A stretch of 64,000 nucleotides of DNA from Cliona cf. orientalis (lineage: Eukaryota > Porifera > Demospongiae > Clionaida > Clionaidae), in contig OZ005691.1 of assembly GCA_963930775.1 (NCBI GenBank), positions 1,798,001 to 1,862,000 of the forward strand. Direction: 5' to 3'. This document shows, in pieces, positions 56,871 through 64,000 of this stretch. The notes beneath the pieces are model-generated. The model made no database searches, was not told the DNA's origin, and saw only the letters and a program-made list of their open reading frames with translations. The translations under genes were made by a program, and so were the position numbers. The number at the start of each line of letters is the position of its first letter. Within the stretch, counting starts at the first letter, position 1.

Positions 56871-57851
56871 TTACTGGACGAAGAGTTCGATAAGTTCAAG
56901 TGGAACATCGGAACTATCCGCATATTTCACAAGACAGATCCTCAATTCAATGTCATCAGTTGTTGCATTGGGCAGATTCTTTGTAAACCATGGAGGATTG
57001 TTGAACTGACAGCATGTGCTAATGGATGTACAGTTTTGACCATCCCAGAGGACATCATTGGAATGAAATATACCAAACTGGCCATCAAATATGGAGTGTA
57101 GACCACTCTCACAGAAGTAATCACTTCCAACAAATGCAGGAACAACACTGGGTGGTACTGTATCACAAGGGCAGGCATGATGAGAAAACATGGTAGTCAC
57201 TTCACTCAGTCCAGCAGCAAATGTCCAAATATGCTGTCGACTTCCAGCACCTCCATGAGTCAGGCTTACACCATCAATATAGTAGCTATCAATGCCTTGG
57301 GCATTAATAAATCCACCAACTGCTCCAACCTGATATCCCCTTATCCTCCCACACACACCGCTGTATGGTAAACCTTCAACACTGAATGTGGTTGAAGAAC
57401 ACCCTGCAGTTGTGAGTGAAGCTCCACAAGTCCTCTTGGAATATGATGTCAAATTGAGTCCAGCAGGGCAGTTGTAACAGGTGTTGGTCATGTCGATAAA
57501 AGCAACACGCCTCCATTCTGGTCCACTGCAGCCAGTCATAGTGGGATGCATATGGGTAGCTATAGAGTCAGTGGTAGACATAGTTTTTGCTGAATTTGCG
57601 GTCGATGATAATGGGACGACAGTAGTCGAGGCCCCAGGGGTGGTGGGAAATGCGTCGGCAATTACCGAGGTAACAATCTGGTGGATTTCATTTCTTGCTT
57701 CCTCTCGTTCGTCCACTGAAGCACACCGCCCATTGCCATCTCCTTCCAAAACCTTAAAGTCGGTCATTTGCACTCCAGCACTGGCTACATTAACTGACCA
57801 AGGAGCAGGAAGCCAGAAAAGTAGAAGTATTGAAGAAAGGACACAAACCAT
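56871..57851 (-). CDS. Cluster unit 15: secreted Cys-rich family protein with Ser/Thr linker, intact (326 aa)
   Basis: ATG 57851: signal peptide MVCVLSSILLLFWLPAPWS, distinct from the other subfamilies. CASVDEREEARNEIHQI is followed by a ~45-residue Ser/Thr/Pro linker (TTPGASTTVVPLSSTANSA). The ectodomain starts GCSGPEWRRVAFIDMTNTCYNCP and continues with SKRTCGASLTT, PYSGVCGRIRGYQVG, DGVSLTHGGAGSRQHIWTFAAG, CPCDTV, DYFCESG, VLWDGQNC, CCQFNNPPWF, DDIELRIC and ELIELFVQ-TAA at 56871. The final Y of ELYVQ is F here. It is the most upstream unit in host-transcript order and the most divergent. Probably secreted; role unknown. Confidence 0.9.
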   Translation of the reverse strand: MVCVLSSILLLFWLPAPWSVNVASAGVQMTDFKVLEGDGNGRCASVDEREEARNEIHQIVTSVIADAFPTTPGASTTVVPLSSTANSAKTMSTTDSIATHMHPTMTGCSGPEWRRVAFIDMTNTCYNCPAGLNLTSYSKRTCGASLTTAGCSSTTFSVEGLPYSGVCGRIRGYQVGAVGGFINAQGIDSYYIDGVSLTHGGAGSRQHIWTFAAGLSEVTTMFSHHACPCDTVPPSVVPAFVGSDYFCESGLHSIFDGQFGIFHSNDVLWDGQNCTSISTCCQFNNPPWFTKNLPNATTDDIELRICLVKYADSSDVPLELIELFVQ

Positions 57852-58019
57852 GCTTCAATCAATCTCTTTTTTTTGGCTAGTTAATAATATTTGCTTGATT
57901 AGCTAGTCCGATTTTAATCTAGTCTTTGGATCAATATTTTGCACTTGGACCGTACACTACTAACACGCAAATACATGTAAAATATAAATGTGCATGGCTA
58001 TTTATAGGAAATTACTACA

Positions 58020-58235
58020 TACCGTATAGCAGGAAACTTTGGCGGTGTTTTTTTAATTTGGCGATTTGGCAAATTCAGTATAGATCGCCAAATTAAAAAT
58101 TCACCAAATGAATTTAATACATGTACAGCTGTGGTGGCAAGCAATTAAATTGCCAAATTTAAACTTGCCAATACCAATGGAGAGCCATTTCGCTAAGTTT
58201 AATGCTCGCCAAAGTTACCCACTGTATGCTATACG
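58020..58235. mobile_element. MITE with TACCGTATAGCAGGAAAC end
   Basis: Left TACCGTATAGCAGGAAACTTTGG; the right end is degraded (GCCAAAGTTACCCACTGTATG). Interior GGCGATTTGGC/GCCAAATT arms are shared with 28498-28703. Confidence 0.75.
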
Positions 58236-58294
58236 TGTAGCTCACAACAAGAATTATATTGAGCTGCAGAACCATCCTAGGAGCCGATCAACAA

Positions 58295-59660
58295 CCTGTA
58301 GCATTAATTGTGACGTGAGTGAAAGTGTAATACTTCCTTGTGTCTGCCGTATACTTGAGCAAACTTGCACAATAGCAGGAAAATTTTAATGTACACACAT
58401 TTTAGGGCACAAACATGATTACAATCAGGAGCACACGCCACCCATAGAGGTTTTGGCTGTAGCTTCTCAGACACTAGTCTCCCAAAATGTGGTTAGTTAA
58501 TGCCAAAAATCGTAGCTGTGAATTAATTACACATGTATTTCACTTGTAGTTAACTGATCCAAAATGGGCTATTCTAGTATTTCCTTAAAATGACATACAT
58601 GTAAATTAGAGTGGTTATCAGACATTTAGCTTCCTAAGGAAAGTCACACACAACACTGCACGAGATCTAGGAATTGGAAATTCCCCATCAGTTTCACTAA
58701 TCATCCACAGTACTTAAATATTATTATAAATATCAATTTTAGTGCACTATAACAAAATCTAAAGTGAATGGCACATATTATTTGATATCACTTTGCAAGA
58801 CATACTCGTATACAAATTATAGGAAGTGACATGTTATAAGCACAAGGGAAATTCGTAAATACATGTACAAACACTTCCAGGAAACACCCGACACAGGATA
58901 TTGGGCGCATACATGTAGAGGTACATGGACACAGTGCCACCAGACACGACTTGACTGGTGCCTTCCTTTTCACGATAAACAAAATTAATGACGTAGTGAA
59001 GCATAATTAAGTATCATATTTAAGATAAATAAAGTTAATGATGTATAATGACGTGGCACAAGTACTATGGCAGAAGTATATCGAGCAGATACATGTATAC
59101 ATGTAACTTATCACTACGCACACTGATGCATGTATATAGACTGCCTGACTTCGATAATATCATTATGTACATGGCAGTGCTTAATACCAAGTTCAGTTAA
59201 TATTAAATTATTAATGTTCTAATTAAGAAGGAAGTGAGTGGCTACAAGGGATTCTACCTGGACACAATAATCTGTACATGGCAGTGCTTAATAAGAAGTT
59301 TAGTTAACATTTAATTAAACATTTATCAATATTCCAATTTAGGAGGAAGTGAAAGGGTCAGTGGTGGCTATTCCACCACAAAATGTACACAGCTTTGGTA
59401 GAGTAATCAGGCTATTGGCATACACATGCGCATACTACATGTGTACACGTATCCTCTAGCTGGCTGGACACACTCACTCTCCCTCCCCCTCCCTTTCTCT
59501 CCCTCTCTCTCCCCCGTCCTCCCTCCCTCCCCGCCCACTAATTCATTAACTATCAAGCAGAATGAGGCAAAGCTCACAAAAGTGGCCTCTACATTCATAC
59601 ATACATACATGCACACACATAAGCAGAAGGGATGTTTATTTATTCTTCATTTGCATACTT
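58295..59660. repeat. Segmental duplication partner of 42150-43930
   Basis: Matches begin at GCATTAATTGTGACGTGAGT (58301) and, after an unshared stretch, resume at TTATTAATGTTCTAATTAAG (59208) through ATGCACACACATA.GCAGAAG. Divergence is roughly 10%. This copy lacks the TIR elements found in the other. Confidence 0.8.
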
Positions 59661-60010
59661 GTAGCTGGACAAGATTCTGATTACGTGACAGCTGCACTGT
59701 AGTGTAGGGTGGAAACTCACCTACGTACATGTACATTTACACATATCATACAAATTGTAGCAAATTCGCTCATTTTCCAAATGACTAGCCACCAAGATGT
59801 ACACAAAAGATAGGAAAACATGCCTGTACACGCGTAGCATTGATACATGTAGAAGCAGACTAACACGTAGAGAGATTACTAACACACACAGAACACATGT
59901 ATAGGCGTGAAAACATGTGCATCCATGTATATAATACATCCTTACGTACGTACATGTAAGTATATTGCACAGATGTACATGAGCATATAAGGGGCACACA
60001 AGATAAGTAA

Positions 60011-60137
60011 ATTTCCAGGGATCTTCCCTCTCAATCGCAAGTCAGCTAATGCAGAGAAGACTGTGCAGCTTCAAGAGGTTTCAGAAGCCACCAGAAGAGG
60101 AAATTTTCCATGTGAATGTTTGGCGAACAAGCAGCAG
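60011..60137 (+). other. Exon-like stretch with splice signals (uncertain)
   Basis: TTTCCAG acceptor-like, then two open frames and a strong donor GTGAGTGTG at 60138. One frame reads NAEKTVQLQEVSEATRRGNF, the other LMQRRLCSFKRFQKPPEEEI. No homologue recognised; it is opposite in strand to the host gene. Could be a transposon-derived exon. Confidence 0.2.
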
Positions 60138-60716
60138 GTGAGTGTGTATATCCCTTACCCCCTTCCCTGCATGCGGGAAGAAATATGGCCGGCCCTGGAC
60201 GATGATTTCAGATGTGGTCACACTATAGATCAACGTAGCTACGTAGATACAAGATGGGTTATGGTGCTTATATAGCTTATTCAATATCTCAGTATGGGCA
60301 GAGCCCTAGCTCAGTGCACATTGGCATCCCTCCACTTCTGGGGTACATTTAGGCACATCCTTAAGTTCTCTATGACTCGTAGTATTTTCAGTGTCCCAGC
60401 TAAAGGAGGCATATACCTTCCTTTAGAGGAAATAAAGATTAATATGTGTCTGTTATCATCCGGACTAAAGGAGATACACAGACATCCAGTGAGTACTTTA
60501 TTACTGGTTTTTCATGAAGTCTCATCTCAAGGCCATGGGTAGCTCATGGACTATATAATATGAGACTTGATAAATCATAATATGTGCATGTATATACATG
60601 TGGGTACATGTATGGTCATGCACAGCATATCGATTAAAGGAGGACTCCTCCTTTCATGAGTAGTAATAGTAGTATTCTCATAATAAGCTTTAGAATTTCA
60701 CAAGTCATTGACTCAC

Positions 60717-60861
60717 CTTTGCCTACTTCGAGGTCAATGCCATATTGGACGTGTCTCTGAAGCTTCTGGGAGCCGCCAGTCAAGTTGAAGACAAACCTCT
60801 TTAGATGGAGGATGAGAATGGGGGGGAGGCGAGCTAGAGTGATACGCTTGTGGGCATCAAC
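60717..60861 (-). CDS. USP10: USP10-like deubiquitinase, LHLKRF-box exon
   Basis: Minus-strand exon of 145 bases. Acceptor CTCAG, then VDAHKRITLARLPPILILHL, KRFVFNLTGGSQKLQRHVQY and GIDLEVGK, then a single G before the donor GTGAGT. LPP[IV]L[IV]LHLKRF is the signature preceding the catalytic His box in C19 ubiquitin proteases, and TGG-QKL...Y-DLE matches USP10. It is phase 0 at its start and phase 1 at its end, fitting the 66-nt exon at 28723-28788. The acceptor is preceded by a CT-rich tract (60866-60950). The rest of the gene, including the catalytic Cys exon, lies beyond the window. Confidence 0.92.
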
Positions 60862-63800
60862 CTGAGGAGAAGGGAGGGAGGGAGGGAGGGGGAGAGGGTA
60901 AGAGAAAGAAAAAAAGAGGGGGTGGGGAGGGAGAGAGAGAGAGAGAGAGTAAGGGTATGCTTAAGAGAAACAGTATTAAAGTAGGAGACTAAAGAGCTAT
61001 CCACTCCGCTCCACTCCACTCAATGTGTGCACGGCAGCTGCCAAATATCCGACACCACGAACAATACTAATCTACTCATTTGCATAACACAAACAAAATT
61101 CAATCGGAGCTGCACTCCATGATCCAGACAGCAGCCAGCTCACAATCAGCCAACCTAGACACTCAGACTCCCACCACCCTACGTACAGTACATGTACATG
61201 TAAGCCAGCCCAGGCTAAAACACACAGCTATGTACATGTACATGTACATGTACATGTATATACATGTACAATTTGGCTGCTATCAACACGGGCATGAATG
61301 AATGAGAAGGCGTCCATCTATGAACTATGATGTAATTATGTATGCTAATGATGTCAATGGATCACTATGGCAGTTGGTAACCCATCCCTTCCCCAAAGTT
61401 CAAAACTAACACTCCATTAATTTCATACGCATACTTCCCAGTAACAAAGGAAGCCTTTATGGGCATGGCTAGGAAAGAGCAGTAAGCAAAAAATTAAAGT
61501 CCATTTTTAAATGTACACGTACGTAAGGGCATGCTTACTTTTTAGAGTACGACAAAAGTCACGCTAGTTCTGCTCTTTCGATCAACATTTCCATGAACTT
61601 TCCATTAGGTGCATGCGCACAAGTCATGCCAGACTATATATACACACACCAGCAAGCCAAAACAGACAGCTAGTTACGAAAATATTATGTAAGACACTAG
61701 CCGACTGACGACTGGCTGAAGGGCTACAAATGCTATGCGGTACATGTTATGTTTAAAATGTGGGAAGGCATTTCCACGGACAGCTGCAACTCATTAAACC
61801 CAGCAAAAACAACCATGGGTGCCATATGCACAAAGCATGCGACATTCGGATACCTATACACAATAATAATACTATAAACTATTGTGAACTTGTTAATGCA
61901 CAATCGCTGCATAAAATGGTATCTCATTACATAATGAACAATAAAATTAATATTGGGTGGGTGCCCATGTATAAAATTAAATATATTATTATATGCATGT
62001 ACGATGTGAACTAATTTCAGTCTGTACTTTCCTTGAAATGCATTTTAGGTACATGTACATGTAGAGTCACATCAGAATCATACATTCAGAAGGCCCACCC
62101 GAGAGATAATTAGCGTAGTATTAATATCACAAGTTAAGTGTGTGTACATGTATAATATATGTGTGTGTAAGATTTATATCCATGTATATCGTATTACACA
62201 TGCACACACACATACATGTACTTGATGATTACAAAATCATTGCCATAGTATACTACTACGCTGGCAGTTATGTCAAAAAGAGTGTAAGCCTAGCCTGATG
62301 GTGCTCATATTTTAATTTGTCTATATACTGTGTAGCCACTGATTGGTAACTATATAGTGTAGATCGAGCCATATGTCTTCATTCAGCAAATAGGATGAAG
62401 AGTGCATTAACATGTGCTTGTTATCACACATACACTTCGTATATCCCTTTAGTGCCCTGGAATGGACGTTGGGTCTGTGAGGGGTCAAAAAGGTACTCCC
62501 TCCCTCCCCCTCTCTCTCCCTCTCCCTCTCCTTTGATCTGGAGGGGGCAGATGTGGGAAAACGTTTTGCCATTGCATACAAATACTGAACACAAAGACAA
62601 CTAACACAGAAACCACTGCAAACTAAACAGTACAAAACCACTAGCTTGGCTATATATACACACATGAGTACACATATCATCAACGTAGCATACTATACAT
62701 ATTTTCCAGGGATTGTATTTTTTATTAGCAGACGTACACTGACGCCCACACAAAACCAAGCCAGACGCAGACAGAGGAGCTGAGCAGGCACTGCGTCACC
62801 ACAGCAACACACACAGAAGCCACAAAATGGACACACTAGTTGTCTCTCGCTTGCTCGCTCCCTCGTTCATTCATCACAACACAAAGGCCACGCACGGCCA
62901 GTGGAGCGACCTTTGTTCGACCAATCAGAGCTACTGACTTTTCTGTCTGGGTACTACGCCACTTGATAACCACACATATATGTACATACACGCATTTATT
63001 CATGTCTGTTTTGATAGCAGCTGAACTACAGTAGAGCACTGTACACACATAATGTAAGAATGTACATTGTACAAACATACACACTGTTTCCATCTCTCTC
63101 GCTCTCTCTTTCACTGTCAGCTGTCAATAGGTATATCGTGTGTCTACCAGTCTACACAAATTGGATCAAGGTGGCTAATGTTGTCAAGCAGACTTCTAAA
63201 GATAGACGCACCTAATTATAGACTCGACAATCAGATGGGATTCGTCCTCACCAGGTTAAAATACGAAATACTACAGGTTCCCACCCACATACTTAATTAA
63301 TTCTCAACGTATACACAGCTCACAAATAAAGCCAAAAAATTAATAACAATCTGGTGTAATAAACCACTCCATTTGTTTAATTAGGCCAAAGGTACATGTA
63401 AGGTCATGAAGGTACCACCATTGCAACGGTTTCCAACAAGGAAGACAGCTACACACTATGGAGTGGAAACCAAAAATCAAAACCATATCGTTGGTCATCT
63501 AATTAGGCCCACGGGAGGTAGGTACGCATAACATGTACAGTGTCATGTATATAAGGTCAAGGTATACATATCTTATTATGCACTGCGAGGACTTCATGTG
63601 CAAAACTCTACACAGCCCACAAAATTATGAAGTCGAAAACAGTAAACACTCTATACAGTAGATTTTGATTACTGCATTGTCCAATATGTACGAGTATGGC
63701 AAAAAGGTCTATATTATGAAATTGGTTATTATCATAAACATATACCATAATACATGTTGTACGTGATGCCATTTAATTGAGTATTTGAAAGTCAATAAAT

Positions 63801-64000
63801 TGCTGTTATGGATAAGGGAGGAAGGGAGGGAGTATTTATAATTATTATGTAGCCAACAATAAGCCTTATTCAGAGAGAGAACAAAGATCTAATAGTAGGT
63901 AAAGGGTCGACAAACGTTCAACTTATACAGATATGGTAAGGGTCGTCATGCGATCTTGATGAGAAACGACCACCATTACCATACACTTTAGTATACCTCG
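60862..64000 (-). other. USP10 upstream intron (partial)
   Basis: I looked on the minus strand for the preceding USP10 segment and found no matching exon. The stretch contains GA-rich sequence (60866-60950), a (TACATG)n palindromic repeat (61226-61266) and otherwise unremarkable AT-rich sequence. Confidence 0.6.
61226..61266. repeat. (ACATGT)n self-complementary microsatellite
   Basis: TGTACATGTACATGTACATG-type hexamer repeat, fully palindromic. Shorter versions occur at about 11965-12000 and 10365-10388. Confidence 0.9.

Larger units (their letters stand above)
28789..60716 (-). other. USP10 intron of 31.9 kb hosting a nested multigene cluster
   Basis: Bounded by donor GTGAGT (minus, at 60716) and acceptor TAG (28789). 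Fifteen units of one secreted-protein family fill 30102-57851, all transcribed in the same direction as the host. The margins (28789-30101, 57852-60716) hold MITEs and duplicated non-coding sequence. Confidence 0.85.
57852..60716. other. Right margin of the host intron
   Basis: Contains the MITE at 58020-58235, the segment shared with 42.1-44.0 kb (58295-59660), the segment shared with 51.55-51.92 kb (60190-60505) and an exon-like stretch at 60011-60137. No certain gene. Confidence 0.65.

Noticed and set aside
24922-60717. Direct splice of the 60717-60861 exon to the last USP10 exon
   Set aside because: It is in frame, but it leaves out the ~22 residues expected before VVYHHG. The 66-nt exon at 28723-28788 supplies them with correct phase and splice sites.
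62456-62492. Mini-exon on + between CCCTTTAG and AAGGTACTC
   Set aside because: About 40 bases without homology or a partner exon; splice signals alone occur often by chance.
60862-64000. Additional USP10 exons to the right of 60861
   Set aside because: I looked for the segment that should precede VDAHKRITL (a QLDI-like sequence) on the minus strand and found nothing with splice sites.

Overview
This window is animal nuclear DNA: AT-rich, with long introns, many (CT)n/(GA)n/(GT)n microsatellites and numerous small terminal-inverted-repeat elements. There is no operon structure. The expanded intronless family in the middle ends in NNPPWF...DIELR...ELYVQ. From memory, that architecture is typical of uncharacterised secreted proteins in sponges and some cnidarians. 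I therefore infer a sponge, probably a demosponge. This rests on family recollection and was not checked against a database.

Left third (1-23.4 kb, + strand): the last four exons of a MYLIP/IDOL-like FERM-RING E3 ubiquitin ligase (1-65, 1611-1801, 14220-14603, 21753-23376). Splice phases match at every junction. The introns hold only microsatellites and short tandem duplications. About 1.3 kb further on, tail to tail, lies the 3' end of a USP10-like deubiquitinase on the minus strand. Its last three exons are 60717-60861, a 66-nt exon at 28723-28788, and 24714-24922.

Middle (30.1-57.9 kb): the 31.9-kb intron between the first two of those USP10 exons contains a cluster of 15 units of one paralogous family, all on the minus strand like the host gene. 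Each complete member is a single exon of about 290-390 codons, with a signal peptide, a conserved cysteine-rich ectodomain and no membrane anchor. Seven look intact (32265, 38286, 46362, 49990, 52330, 55357, 56871). One has lost its ATG frame (48034). The other seven are broken: single-base frameshifts, an internal deletion, a transposon insertion, or 3' fragments. At least four signal-peptide subfamilies occur. Multi-gene blocks are duplicated, most clearly 33.5-36.5 kb against 44.8-47.9 kb. Some members carry mucin-like Ser/Thr linkers of different lengths.

The cluster is full of non-autonomous elements, many ending in CCGTA...TACGG or CAGTG...CACTG with TA target duplications. Several have an empty site in a paralogous unit. 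There is also a 220-bp perfect-type palindrome, a CpG-rich island with a TATA box, a DDE transposase scrap, and a segmental duplication linking 42.1-44.0 kb with 58.3-59.7 kb. The last 3.1 kb (60.9-64 kb) is USP10 intron with nothing recognisable.

For function, the two host genes point to ubiquitin attachment and removal. The nested family is probably secreted or extracellular and of unknown role. The most interesting object here is the expanding, partly decaying multigene family inside a single deubiquitinase intron.
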